A stretch of DNA of 64,000 nt from Flammeovirga sp. OC4 (lineage in GTDB: Bacteria > Bacteroidota > Bacteroidia > Cytophagales > Flammeovirgaceae). Where the stretch lies: NCBI RefSeq assembly GCF_000812565.1, contig NZ_JTAM01000005.1, forward strand, positions 1 to 64,000, in the 5' to 3' direction. The notes beneath the pieces are model-generated. The model was not told the DNA's origin, ran no database searches, and was given only the letters and a program-made list of their open reading frames with translations. The position numbers were made by a program, and so were the translations under genes. Positions 9,033 through 17,480 of this stretch are shown one piece after another (within the stretch, counting starts at the first letter, position 1; the number at the start of each line of letters is the position of its first letter).

Positions 9033-10115
9033 ATGAAACTATTTCTCTCTCTACTGATTACATCTTTGTTATTTATTGGAAGCAACACCACTTATTCCCA
9101 AAGCTTTGGTACTGGTGGTGGAGGCGGTGATACAAGAACAGACAAAAAAATTGATTTCATGCCGATACCCTATATCAATTACGACCGTTCTTTGGGGTTT
9201 TCAATTGGTGCCTTGCCAATGGCCATGTATAATTTAAGTCAAAAAGACACTATTTCTCCCTCTTCCGTAACAGGTTTATTGGGAATGTGGACCACTAATG
9301 ATTCTTGGTTCGGATTAGTGTTTTCTAAATTTTATTTCAATGAAGATCGTTATAGAGTGACGTTTGCCGCTGGTTTAGGTAGTATCAATTTCCAGACTTT
9401 TGTTCCATTTCCCTTTGGTGGCGATTTTGTCGACTACAACACTGGTGTAAACTTCATCAAAGTGGAAGTACAAAGAAGAGTGGTCAAACACCTCTTTTTC
9501 GGCGTCAATTACATGAATACTGACTTCAACACCTCTTTTGATGTTGTCAAAGACACTACCCTTGAATCCAATTTACAAACCTTAGGGCTTGTCGTTTCAT
9601 ACGATCAAAGAGATAATGTCTATTACCCTTATAAAGGACATATTGGTAATGTCAATTTAGACATGAATCCTGAATTTTTAGGAAATGAAACCCAAAACTC
9701 CAAAGTCTCCATTGATTTTAATAAATTCTTTGCTTTCCGAAGAGGAAAAGATGTATTAGCAGCACGAGTATTTATTGGTTTTGGAATCGGTGATTTAATC
9801 TTCAATCAACAATTTATTGTTGGAGAAAGTGATATACGAGGGTATACACAAGGTAAATACAGAGGTAATGCAATGTATAATATTCAAGCGGAATACCGAT
9901 GGAATTTTCATAAACGAATGGCCATCAATGCCTTTGGTGGTTTAGCTACAGTTTCCGGAGCCAATGATGAGAGTCAAAATGGAACAATTCTACCTGGTAT
10001 TGGTGTGGGGTATAGATACAATGTATTCCCCAAAAACCATATGAATGTTGGCTTGGATGCAGCTGTAGGGAATGACGACTGGGGAATATACTTTAGAATT
10101 GGAGAGGCATTCTAA
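9033..10115 (+). CDS. BamA/TamA-type (Omp85, surface antigen D15) outer-membrane barrel without POTRA domains
   Basis: A 360-residue exported protein with a signal peptide ending near TYSQ and a Gly-rich linker. The barrel carries the bacterial surface antigen block near residues 265-290 (GESDIRGYTQGKYRGNAMYN), where the RGY motif corresponds to the conserved Omp85 barrel loop. It is far shorter than BamA and has no room for POTRA domains. This fits the short patatin/D15-like barrels of Bacteroidota, whose role is not established. It is probably transcribed on its own. Confidence 0.82.
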   Translation: MKLFLSLLITSLLFIGSNTTYSQSFGTGGGGGDTRTDKKIDFMPIPYINYDRSLGFSIGALPMAMYNLSQKDTISPSSVTGLLGMWTTNDSWFGLVFSKFYFNEDRYRVTFAAGLGSINFQTFVPFPFGGDFVDYNTGVNFIKVEVQRRVVKHLFFGVNYMNTDFNTSFDVVKDTTLESNLQTLGLVVSYDQRDNVYYPYKGHIGNVNLDMNPEFLGNETQNSKVSIDFNKFFAFRRGKDVLAARVFIGFGIGDLIFNQQFIVGESDIRGYTQGKYRGNAMYNIQAEYRWNFHKRMAINAFGGLATVSGANDESQNGTILPGIGVGYRYNVFPKNHMNVGLDAAVGNDDWGIYFRIGEAF

Positions 10116-10301
10116 ACTTGTAGAGGATAATTTTCTCGTTTCAGTGAAACATCAACTAATGAATAATGTTGTATGATTATATAAATCTTAAAAGAAGGAT
10201 TTATATTCTAAACATTTACATCAGAACTTCGTAAATTATGGTTACGAAAATGAACTTAAATTCAAACCCTTCATTTTCATCACTTTTGAGATAAAAATAC
10301 T

Positions 10302-10775
10302 ATGTGGGAAACATTTGATATTCAATCCGTATTGATAGGCCTTGGAATTGGTCTGGCTGTAGCGGCACTTATTCAAGTTAAAGATTGGATAAAGCAGTCA
10401 GGATTAAAAAGTGAAATTAAAAGATTGAAAAATCACCTGCACGATAAATTGGAAATTGATGCAGAAGCTATTTCAGGGAAGAAGTCTGAAATCGAGAGAT
10501 TGAAAAGAGAAAATGAAAATCTTAGGGTCACTAATAAAGCACTAATCAACAAACCCGGAAGACAAGAAATTCTAACTTATCATGCTTATCAAACAGCGAT
10601 CGACAAGTTAAATAGCAATATGATGGGATTTGGACCTGCTTGGCAAGATGCCTTAAAAGAAGCGAACCAAGAGATCAAAGAAATTGAAGAAGGACAAAGA
10701 TCTTTTGTCAAAAAAGTTTTTCCAAAAGGCCTGTTTGGTGGAAGTACTACCTATGAACTTGGCGAGGGAGAATAA
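10302..10775 (+). CDS. Membrane-anchored coiled-coil protein of unknown function
   Basis: A 157-residue protein with one membrane segment near residues 9-27 (SVLIGLGIGLAVAALIQV). A charged heptad-like coiled coil at about 30-78 follows, then a helical C-terminal part. I do not recognise the family. The likely topology is a short N-terminus, one membrane pass and a cytoplasmic coiled coil. It stands alone between the Omp85-like gene and an oxidoreductase, with its own terminator. Confidence 0.7.
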   Translation: MWETFDIQSVLIGLGIGLAVAALIQVKDWIKQSGLKSEIKRLKNHLHDKLEIDAEAISGKKSEIERLKRENENLRVTNKALINKPGRQEILTYHAYQTAIDKLNSNMMGFGPAWQDALKEANQEIKEIEEGQRSFVKKVFPKGLFGGSTTYELGEGE

Positions 10776-10800
10776 GCAGAATAAAAACCATTTAAATAAT

Positions 10801-10838
10801 ACCTTGATGAAAGAATTTACTTTTATCAAGGTTTTTTT
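10801..10838 (+). terminator. Terminator after the coiled-coil gene
   Basis: ACCTTGATGAAAG pairs with CTTTTATCAAGGT (with a G-T pair) and is followed by seven T residues. Confidence 0.9.
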
Positions 10839-10914
10839 ATGCGTTCACTATCCATTTGATTATTATTTGTATATTGAATGAACACTCAACCAAAACACAT
10901 AAAAAGCAACTAAC

Positions 10915-12513
10915 ATGACCATCAGAGAAGATCATCAAAACTATGATGCCATCATTATTGGAAGTGGAATTGGTGCACTTACCACTGCTTCACTCCTTTC
11001 TCAAATCAAAAAGAAAAAAATATTAATTCTAGAAAAGCACTGGGTTATTGGAGGACAAACACATGTTTTCAAAAGAAAGAAATATCATTTTGATGTTGGA
11101 GTCCACTACATCGGAAATATGGACCAAAGATGTATGCCGCGTCAGATTTTCAATTTCATTACTGAAAATAAATTGAAGTGGAACAAGATGCCTCATATTT
11201 TTGAGAAGTTTGTTTACCCTGACTTTACGTTTGATGTTCCTTCTCATCCAGAAGAATATAAAGAAAAACTAATCGCCCAATTTCCTGAGGAAAAAGAAGC
11301 AATTGAAAAATATTTCATAGATGTAAAAATAGCATCAAAATGGATGGAAGGGAATTATGCCTCCTCTTTTCAAACACCAATTCTAAAAGCTCTGAGTAAT
11401 CTTTACAAACCAAAAAAAGGTAAGATTCTAGCACTTTCAATTACGAAAGATTATATGGATTTAAATTTCAAGAATCCAAAACTAAAAGCTGTACTGTGCT
11501 CACAGTGGGGAGACTTTGGCCTACCCCCTTCTAAAAGTGCTTTTGGAATGCATTCTCTAATTGTCACTCATTATTTTTATGGAGGGTATTACCCCGAAGG
11601 AGGTTCTAAAAACATAGCAAAGTTTATTCAACCGACAATTGAAAAAAGTGGAGGCAAACTGATGGTGAACCAAGAGGTTGATGAGATTATCATAAAGAAC
11701 AATAGAGCTATAGGAGTGAAAGTAAAGGAAAAGCATGGAAAAACATTTACTGAAAAAGAATACTTCGCACCGGTCATTATTTCATCCGTCGGTTTTCATG
11801 GAACTTTTAATCATTTGGTAAAAGAAAAAGTAAACTTCTTACCCCAACTTCAAGAATTATCAGGTGGGATGAGTGCTATTTCACTTTACATTGGCTTAAA
11901 AGAAAATCCAGCTAAGTTAGGTGTAAAAGGTGAAAACTATTGGATTTCTGGCTCTTATGATCATGATGCAACCTACGAGACTAGAAATGAGATAATAAAT
12001 GGAGAAATCAAAAGTTGTTATCTTTCTTTTCCTTCCTTAAAAGAACAAAATCCCCTACATCACACTGCTGAAATTGTAACTTTTGCTGATTTTGAAGCTT
12101 TCGAACAGTGGAAAGATAAGCCTTGGAAAAAAAGAGGGGAAGATTATGAAGCATTAAAAAGTAAAATTGCGGAGGGATTAATCGCTTGTGTCGAAAAGCA
12201 ACACCCTGGTTTTACGGCATTAATTGACTATTGTGAGCTATCCACTCCACTGACTATGGAAAACTTCACCTCTAAATTGGCGGGTCGGATGTATGGCTTA
12301 GCACATACTCCTCAACGTTTCTCTAGCGAATGGATCAAACCCCAAACACCTTTTAAAGGACTTTACATCACTGGAGGTGATATCTGTACCACTGGAGTTG
12401 TTGGAGCCATGATGGGAGGAGTAGCCACAGCTTCTGTTTTAGATGGTGCATTTGGTTTTGGAAAACATCTTTATAAAATCAGAAAATACAATAAAAAAGA
12501 AGTTGAAGCTTAA
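10915..12513 (+). CDS. CrtI / retinol-saturase-like FAD-dependent oxidoreductase
   Basis: A 532-residue flavoprotein. The Rossmann FAD site is near residues 11-45 (AIIIGSGIGALTTASLL, then LILEKHWVIGG), and a C-terminal FAD-contact block lies near 480-500 (YITGGDICTTGVVGAMMGG). This layout matches the phytoene-desaturase/all-trans-retinol 13,14-reductase group, whose members desaturate or saturate polyenes. No carotenoid gene is nearby, so the substrate is open. A lipid or carotenoid role is inference. Spacing on both sides suggests a single-gene unit. Confidence 0.85.
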   Translation: MTIREDHQNYDAIIIGSGIGALTTASLLSQIKKKKILILEKHWVIGGQTHVFKRKKYHFDVGVHYIGNMDQRCMPRQIFNFITENKLKWNKMPHIFEKFVYPDFTFDVPSHPEEYKEKLIAQFPEEKEAIEKYFIDVKIASKWMEGNYASSFQTPILKALSNLYKPKKGKILALSITKDYMDLNFKNPKLKAVLCSQWGDFGLPPSKSAFGMHSLIVTHYFYGGYYPEGGSKNIAKFIQPTIEKSGGKLMVNQEVDEIIIKNNRAIGVKVKEKHGKTFTEKEYFAPVIISSVGFHGTFNHLVKEKVNFLPQLQELSGGMSAISLYIGLKENPAKLGVKGENYWISGSYDHDATYETRNEIINGEIKSCYLSFPSLKEQNPLHHTAEIVTFADFEAFEQWKDKPWKKRGEDYEALKSKIAEGLIACVEKQHPGFTALIDYCELSTPLTMENFTSKLAGRMYGLAHTPQRFSSEWIKPQTPFKGLYITGGDICTTGVVGAMMGGVATASVLDGAFGFGKHLYKIRKYNKKEVEA

Positions 12514-12656
12514 TTATTTAAGGTCAAATCACAGTATTTGCCCCTTTTACATGCAAAATATTATTCTTTAAAAATACTGAAATACAAAATAATTACATTA
12601 AGATGACGCAAATCACCAAAAACCAAAACCAAGTAAAAACTCATTAACAGTATATT

Positions 12657-12688
12657 TTTGTAAAGCACACCACCCTCGGATATTTTTG
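12657..12688 (+). promoter_or_regulatory. Strong Bacteroidota-type promoter match
   Basis: TTTG at 12657-12660, a 20-nt spacer and TATTTTTG at 12681-12688 fit TTTG-N(17-23)-TAnnTTTG exactly. It lies 49 nt upstream of the small membrane protein gene. Confidence 0.55.
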
Positions 12689-12737
12689 TAATTATCATGT
12701 TATTATAGACCTAAGCAACTTACAACAACAAATCATT

Positions 12738-12932
12738 ATGAATATTTACAGATGGACCCTAGTCATTATTGCAAGTTTTATAGGAATTGGAAACATTTGG
12801 TTTTTAGATTTTAGTGATCTGAGCTTTATGAATAACATTTATGAGTATTGTGGAATGATTACAATGTTTATAATCACGTATTTACTAGCCACACAATCAC
12901 GAGTGAAGAAAAGTGACAAAAATTCTATTTAA
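12738..12932 (+). CDS. Small two-helix membrane protein
   Basis: A 64-residue product with two hydrophobic helices, near residues 7-26 and 38-52, and a basic C-terminal tail. The ATG follows a good promoter match, which supports expression. No family is recognised. It lies upstream of the receptor remnant in the same direction. Confidence 0.5.
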   Translation: MNIYRWTLVIIASFIGIGNIWFLDFSDLSFMNNIYEYCGMITMFIITYLLATQSRVKKSDKNSI

Positions 12933-13011
12933 TAAGTTTGATGACACAAATTATATAAGTTTTCCTAAAAAACTGACTTATCTTACCGAACTAAACTAAA
13001 ACCTTCCTTAC

Positions 13012-13039
13012 TTTGCAAATGAATTAAAAGTTAATTTTG
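13012..13039 (+). promoter_or_regulatory. Candidate promoter at the receptor remnant
   Basis: TTTG at 13012-13015 and TAATTTTG at 13032-13039 are spaced by 16 nt. The -7 box ends only 2 nt before the ATG at 13042, so either the message is leaderless, the true start lies further inside, or the match is by chance. Confidence 0.3.
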
Positions 13040-13041
13040 CA

Positions 13042-13446
13042 ATGGTATTTTTCAAGAGATGGTCGCGTAAAAACTATGCAATTTTTAATTCTCTCAAAAG
13101 GGAAATTAAAATTTGTACATTGAACGTGTGCCTACATTTGAATGCTCCAACTTTAATTCGTGAATTTGTCATCAGACAAAACTTTGCTTTAGATGATCCT
13201 CCTGAAGAGGATGATTTCCTATTAAGTGAGTTAGAAATTTCACAATTAACGCTGTTGAGCAACCCACAGAGTATTTCTGAAAGTAGTCGATCTGCCAGTC
13301 TATACAAAAACTTGCTAGATTCTACTAAAACTACTTTTTCTCGAATACCCTCCTTCCAACACGTATTAAGTTTTAATCTTATAAATCGTTTTCTTTTTGA
13401 CGAGTCCAATACTCGTAAGGGAATTCTATTATCAAATTTTTCATAA
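13042..13446 (+). pseudogene. Truncated BtuB-like TonB-dependent receptor N-terminus (probable remnant)
   Basis: The 134-residue product starts FFKRWSRKNYAIFNSL, an N-terminal peptide I recognise from Bacteroidota TonB-dependent receptors of the BtuB type and from small proteins next to cobalamin loci. After an acidic linker the segment LSELEISQ...ISESSRS...IPSFQHVLSF follows the order of a receptor plug domain (TonB box-like stretch, Ser-Arg block, Q-D-L-L-like helix). The frame ends there and no barrel-coding sequence follows before the repeat region and bioB. I read it as a decayed receptor. A real short protein remains possible. No cobalamin riboswitch was found in the 110 bases upstream. 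Confidence 0.5.
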
Positions 13447-13449
13447 CCA

Positions 13450-13486
13450 AGAAGTCGTTTAACCGTCGGTTAAGCTATAGACTTCT
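13450..13486. repeat. REP-like hairpin after the receptor remnant
   Basis: AGAAGTC pairs with GACTTCT, with an inner palindrome TTAACCGTCGGTTAA. There is no T-tract, so it looks more like an intergenic palindrome than a terminator. Confidence 0.5.
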
Positions 13487-13608
13487 ACACCTAAATTTTA
13501 AGGGTAAGTTGGTGATGAGATAATAGAAAACATTAAGATTTATCTTAGAACTTAATAGAAGAATATAGTTTGACATGGCATATGTACATGGAAAAAATAA
13601 CCGGGTGT

Positions 13609-13752
13609 TTCGTGCACCATAGTTAAAACTATGGGCAAGTTATATAGCAACCTAATCAAGACTAAAGTCTTGAATGTTGAAAACGGTGGCAACACTTTAG
13701 TGTTGTCGGAGTCAATATCACAAGCCCATGACTTCAGTCATGGTGCACGATA
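13609..13752. repeat. Inverted REP-pair (REPIN-like) element, family A
   Basis: Two outer arms are imperfect inverted copies. The left has GTGCACCAT, a short palindromic core and ATGGGCAAG (13610-13640). The right has CAAGCCCAT, a core and ATGGTGCAC (13720-13750). Each arm is itself a hairpin. Two further hairpins lie inside: CAAGACTAAAGTCTTG at 13657-13672 and CAACACTTTAGTGTTG at 13690-13705. Four hairpins in mirror order in about 144 bp is the layout of a REP doublet mobilised by RAYT transposases. No transposase is adjacent here. Confidence 0.75.
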
Positions 13753-13805
13753 TTTTGCCCCTTTTTTCTTTCCCAGTACTTAGACTTCACAAAATTAAGT
13801 ATGAC

Positions 13806-14810
13806 ATGCAAGCAAGTATTAGACATGATTGGACTAGACAAGAGGTAGCTGAAATTTATCACTTACCTTTAATGGAGTTAATGTACAAAGCTTCAACTAT
13901 TCACAGAGAATATCAACAAACTGGTGAGGTACAGGTATGTACTTTACTTTCCGTAAAAACTGGTGGATGTAAAGAAGACTGTAGCTACTGCTCTCAATCT
14001 GCACGCTATAATACACATGTTGAGCCTCATAAATTAATGACCACTGAGTCGGTAGTCAACAAAGCGAAACAAGCCAAAGAAAATGGTTCTACTCGTTTTT
14101 GTATGGGTGCGGCTTGGAGAGAAGCGAGATCTAACAAAGACTTCGAAAGAGTATTGGACATGGTAGGTCAAATCAATGAAATGGGCCTTGAGGTTTGTGC
14201 TACTCTAGGAATGTTGGACGAAGAACAAGCGGAAGCATTAAAGCAAGCGGGTCTTTATGCCTACAACCACAACTTAGATACAAGTAGAGAATATTACGAA
14301 CAAGTAATTACGACAAGAACATTTGATGACCGTTTAGAAACGATCAAAAACGTTCAAAAAGCAAAGATTTCAGTATGTTCAGGTGGTATCATCGGGTTAG
14401 GTGAAACGGACGAAGACAGAATCGGTATGTTGACAACTTTAGCATGTCTTCCTACTCACCCTGAATCAGTTCCTGTAAACGCATTGGTTCCTGTAGAAGG
14501 TACGCCAATGGAAGGCAACAAAATGGTTTCTACTTGGGAAATGATCCGTATGATTGCTACTGCAAGAATCATCATGCCTCAAGCAATGGTTCGTTTATCA
14601 GCTGGTAGAACTGAAATGAGCACTGAAGCACAAGCACTTTGCTTTATGGCTGGCGCTAACTCCATCTTCGCCGGTGATCAGTTACTTACTACTCCAAACC
14701 CTGAGGAAGATGTGGACATGATCATGTTCAAAACACTAGGTCTATCACCAAGAGCCTCTTTCAAAGAAGAAGCGAAAACTAAATTGGAGAAAGACGCTGT
14801 AATATATTAG
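13806..14810 (+). CDS. bioB: Biotin synthase (BioB)
   Basis: Radical-SAM enzyme that inserts sulfur into dethiobiotin, the last step of biotin synthesis. The radical-SAM cluster CxxxCxxC is present at Cys55, Cys59 and Cys62 (GGCKEDCSYCSQ), and the auxiliary-cluster region is intact. I chose the ATG at 13806 (334 residues, MQASIRHDW...), which aligns with family starts. An upstream ATG at 13728 would read through the palindromic repeat. It is the first gene of bioB-F-G-C-D-A, all on the plus strand. Confidence 0.96.
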   Translation: MQASIRHDWTRQEVAEIYHLPLMELMYKASTIHREYQQTGEVQVCTLLSVKTGGCKEDCSYCSQSARYNTHVEPHKLMTTESVVNKAKQAKENGSTRFCMGAAWREARSNKDFERVLDMVGQINEMGLEVCATLGMLDEEQAEALKQAGLYAYNHNLDTSREYYEQVITTRTFDDRLETIKNVQKAKISVCSGGIIGLGETDEDRIGMLTTLACLPTHPESVPVNALVPVEGTPMEGNKMVSTWEMIRMIATARIIMPQAMVRLSAGRTEMSTEAQALCFMAGANSIFAGDQLLTTPNPEEDVDMIMFKTLGLSPRASFKEEAKTKLEKDAVIY

Positions 14811-14818
14811 AAGATAAG

Positions 14819-14888
14819 GTTGAGGTGAGAGTGAAGAGGTAAAATGACATCTGCCCTCTTCCTTCTTACCTCTTCCCTCTTACCTCAC
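14819..14888 (+). repeat. Long hairpin between bioB and bioF
   Basis: A purine-rich arm (about 14822-14842, GAGGTGAGAGTGAAGAGGTAA) can pair with a pyrimidine-rich arm (about 14866-14886). The right side also contains a second CCTCTTCC/CCTCTTAC repeat unit. It sits inside the operon with no T-tract, so it may stabilise the bioB message or damp downstream expression. It may also be an intergenic repeat. The effect is inferred. Confidence 0.5.
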
Positions 14889-14893
14889 ACAAG

Positions 14894-16078
14894 ATGGAGC
14901 TATCACAACAATTATCGGCATTTAAAGAAACCCATCAGTACAGGTCTTTGAAAGAGATTGACCGTAAAGATGGAGGCCATGTGCAGTACCAAGGAAAAGA
15001 CTTTATCAGTTTTACTTCCAATGATTATTTGGGTATTGCGTCTGACAAAGGACTTCAAGAAACGTTTTTAAAAGAAAACCAATCTGACTTTTTCAGCTTT
15101 GGAAGTGCATCTTCACGCCTTTTAGAAGGGCATTCAAGTATTTGTACCCAACTGGAAAATACGATTGCTTCTGCGTATGGAAAAGAAGCGTGTTTATGGA
15201 TGAATAGTGGTTATCATGCCAATATTGGTTTGATGTCAAGTCTTCCTCAAAAAGGAGATTTGATACTATCGGACAAACTGAATCATGCGAGTATAGTTGA
15301 CGGATTGAAGTTGGCGAAAACACAGTTTGAGCGATTCAGACATTTGGATTATGATCACTTAGAACGACTTCTACAAAAACATAGAGAGAATTTCAATAAG
15401 GTATTTATTGTCTCTGAAGCCCTTTTCAGCATGGACGGCGATTGTTGTGATGTAAAGAAATTGGTGGCGTTAAAGCAAAAGTACAACTGTCATTTGATCA
15501 TCGATGAAGCGCACAGTGTGGGTGCTTTTGGTGAAAATGGACTAGGTTTATGTGAAGCAGAAGGCAGAGTAGAAGACATTGATGTGATTGTTGCCCCTTG
15601 TGGGAAAGCGTTGGGTGCAGTGGGTGCATTTGTGGTTTTATCAGCAGAATGGAAGGAGTATTTAATCAATACTTGCCGTTCTTTTATCTATACAACTGCC
15701 CTGCCTCCAATCAATACGGCTTGGTTATTATTTACTTGGAAAAAAATCCAAAATGCAGTTAGCCTAAGATCACAATTGGAGGACAATACCAATTACTTTA
15801 TTCAAAAAGCAAAGGAGTCAGGAATTGATACTGTTTCAACCACCTACATTCAACCTATAATAATTGGAGACAATAAAGATTGTTTGGCTTTAGCCGAGGC
15901 TCTAAATCAAGAGGAAATTATTGTGAGTGCTATCCGTTATCCAACAGTTCCAAAAGGAACCGCGAGGTTGAGACTTTCTATCACTTCCAATCATACCAAA
16001 GAAGAGATAGACAAGGTATTGGACATGATTAATCACTACAAAAAATCAGAAACACATGCAGACACATTGGTTAAATAA
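14894..16078 (+). CDS. bioF: 8-amino-7-oxononanoate synthase (BioF)
   Basis: PLP enzyme of the alpha-oxoamine synthase family that condenses pimeloyl-ACP with L-alanine. The 394-residue product shows the fold-type I pattern: LIIDEAHSVGAFG near residues 200-215 holds the PLP-contacting Asp and His, and the PLP lysine lies in CGKALGA near residue 238. The central SNDYLG block near 42-47 is typical. Its end overlaps bioG by 23 nt, which supports translational coupling. Confidence 0.95.
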   Translation: MELSQQLSAFKETHQYRSLKEIDRKDGGHVQYQGKDFISFTSNDYLGIASDKGLQETFLKENQSDFFSFGSASSRLLEGHSSICTQLENTIASAYGKEACLWMNSGYHANIGLMSSLPQKGDLILSDKLNHASIVDGLKLAKTQFERFRHLDYDHLERLLQKHRENFNKVFIVSEALFSMDGDCCDVKKLVALKQKYNCHLIIDEAHSVGAFGENGLGLCEAEGRVEDIDVIVAPCGKALGAVGAFVVLSAEWKEYLINTCRSFIYTTALPPINTAWLLFTWKKIQNAVSLRSQLEDNTNYFIQKAKESGIDTVSTTYIQPIIIGDNKDCLALAEALNQEEIIVSAIRYPTVPKGTARLRLSITSNHTKEEIDKVLDMINHYKKSETHADTLVK

Positions 16079-16727
16079 AAAGGATTCTGATAGCGTCATT
16101 ATCTTTTTTGCAGGTTGGGGACAAAGCAGGCATTATTTTGAACAAAACTTAACTTCTGAAAAGGATGTTTTGATGGTCTGTCAATATGAAAACCTTGACT
16201 TCAACAGTATCATTGAAGCCATTACTCATTATAAAGAAAAAACAGTAATTGGATGGTCTTTTGGAGTCCTTGTGGCGTCAAGATTTATGGAAGCTTATCC
16301 AGATTATCAATATTCTATTGCCATCAACGGTTCATTAAAACCGGTGGATGATACAGAAGGAATTCCAACCTCAATTTTTAATGGAACCCTTCAGCTTCTT
16401 TCTCAGAAATCTTGGGAGAAGTTTGCGTTTAGAATGATTGGTGATCGTTTGGTGTATACCTCATTTATTGAAAATAATGATAGAGAAATCAATTCATTAA
16501 AAGAGGAGCTCGCCTTCTTAGGAAACTGTCAACCTCCTACTAAAACCATCACTTTTGATCAAGTTTTAGTCAGTCAAAAAGATAGAATATTTCCTTCTGA
16601 CAATTTGATGAATTCATGGATTGCCAAGGGAATCACTCCACAACTAATCGATACACATCACTTTCCATTCCATCATTATCACACATGGGAGAGCATTGGT
16701 CAACTCAATCAAACACTAAGCTTATGA
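16056..16727 (+). CDS. bioG: Pimeloyl-ACP methyl ester esterase (BioG type)
   Basis: A 223-residue alpha/beta hydrolase of the DUF452/BioG group. BioG removes the methyl group from pimeloyl-ACP methyl ester and so ends the BioC-started chain elongation. It stands in for BioH. The nucleophile elbow is GWSFG with Ser68, and a His-rich C-terminus (HHFPFHHYHTW) supplies the likely catalytic histidine. It overlaps bioF at its start and bioC at its end (ATGA), which fixes its place in the operon. Confidence 0.9.
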   Translation: MQTHWLNKKDSDSVIIFFAGWGQSRHYFEQNLTSEKDVLMVCQYENLDFNSIIEAITHYKEKTVIGWSFGVLVASRFMEAYPDYQYSIAINGSLKPVDDTEGIPTSIFNGTLQLLSQKSWEKFAFRMIGDRLVYTSFIENNDREINSLKEELAFLGNCQPPTKTITFDQVLVSQKDRIFPSDNLMNSWIAKGITPQLIDTHHFPFHHYHTWESIGQLNQTLSL

Positions 16728-17476
16728 TTACTGTAGACAAACAAAAAGTGGCTTCTCGTTTTGGAAAAAATGTAGGCACTTATGATAAAGAGGCTTTTAT
16801 TCAAAAAGAAATTACCAACGAGCTTTATAAGGAAATTGTAAAGCGTAAAACGCATTTTCATAAGGCATTTGAGATTGGGTGTGGCTCTGGTTTTTTAACC
16901 AAACAAATCGAAAAAAATATCAGTGGTGATTATATCGTTAATGATCTTGACCCGCTTTGTACACATCAACTTTTAAGAGAGTTTCCAAGATTACAATTCA
17001 AGGTAGGTGATATCGAAAATATTCCACTTCCTCAAAATTTGGACTTGGTCATCTCTACTTCTGTTTTGCAATGGATGGAAGATATTGATGCTCTTCTGAA
17101 AAGAATTTATAATGCACTTGAACCTGGAGGACACTTTGCTTTTTCCACTTTTGGACCTTTCAATTTTCTAGAAATTAAAGCATTGCTTAATCAAGGTTTG
17201 GAATACCTAACCATGGAGGAATGGAAATTTTTACTTCAGAAAAATGGATTCCAATTACTCGATGCTTGGGAGTGGAAAGAAGAATGTCTTTTTGATTCAG
17301 GAACAGCTGTATTGAAACACATGAAAAACACTGGAGTAAACGGCACAGCCAAAAATCAAAAAGTATGGAATGCAAGAATCTTACAACAGTTTAATACAGA
17401 GTACCAAGATCATTTTTCTAAAAATGACAAGGTCACACTCACTTATCACCCTTTGTTTTTCATCCTAAAAAAATAA
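16724..17476 (+). CDS. bioC: Malonyl-ACP O-methyltransferase (BioC)
   Basis: SAM-dependent methyltransferase that masks the free carboxyl of malonyl-ACP, letting fatty-acid synthesis build the pimeloyl chain. The SAM-binding motif I is FEIGCGSGFL near residues 49-58, and the family's VASRFGKNVGTYDKEA N-terminal block is present near 9-24. I chose the ATG at 16724 (250 residues), whose ATGA overlaps the bioG stop. A longer reading from 16616 would lie inside bioG. BioD follows 4 nt later. Confidence 0.95.
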   Translation: MITVDKQKVASRFGKNVGTYDKEAFIQKEITNELYKEIVKRKTHFHKAFEIGCGSGFLTKQIEKNISGDYIVNDLDPLCTHQLLREFPRLQFKVGDIENIPLPQNLDLVISTSVLQWMEDIDALLKRIYNALEPGGHFAFSTFGPFNFLEIKALLNQGLEYLTMEEWKFLLQKNGFQLLDAWEWKEECLFDSGTAVLKHMKNTGVNGTAKNQKVWNARILQQFNTEYQDHFSKNDKVTLTYHPLFFILKK

Positions 17477-17480
17477 AATC

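Larger units (their letters stand above)
13447..13805. other. Gene-free region upstream of bioB
   Basis: Holds a compact hairpin at 13450-13486 and a paired palindromic repeat element at 13609-13752, ending about 53 nt before the bioB start. The leader should also contain the biotin-operon promoter. A TTTG at 13754-13757 and a poor -7 box at 13777-13784 are spaced 19 nt apart. No BirA operator palindrome was recognised. Confidence 0.5.

Noticed and set aside
12932-13041. Possible cobalamin riboswitch upstream of the receptor remnant
   Set aside because: Only 110 bases are available and no B12-box-like motif was seen.
13074-13409. Minus-strand open frame over the receptor remnant
   Set aside because: The plus-strand reading carries a recognisable receptor N-terminus, while the minus-strand product shows nothing.
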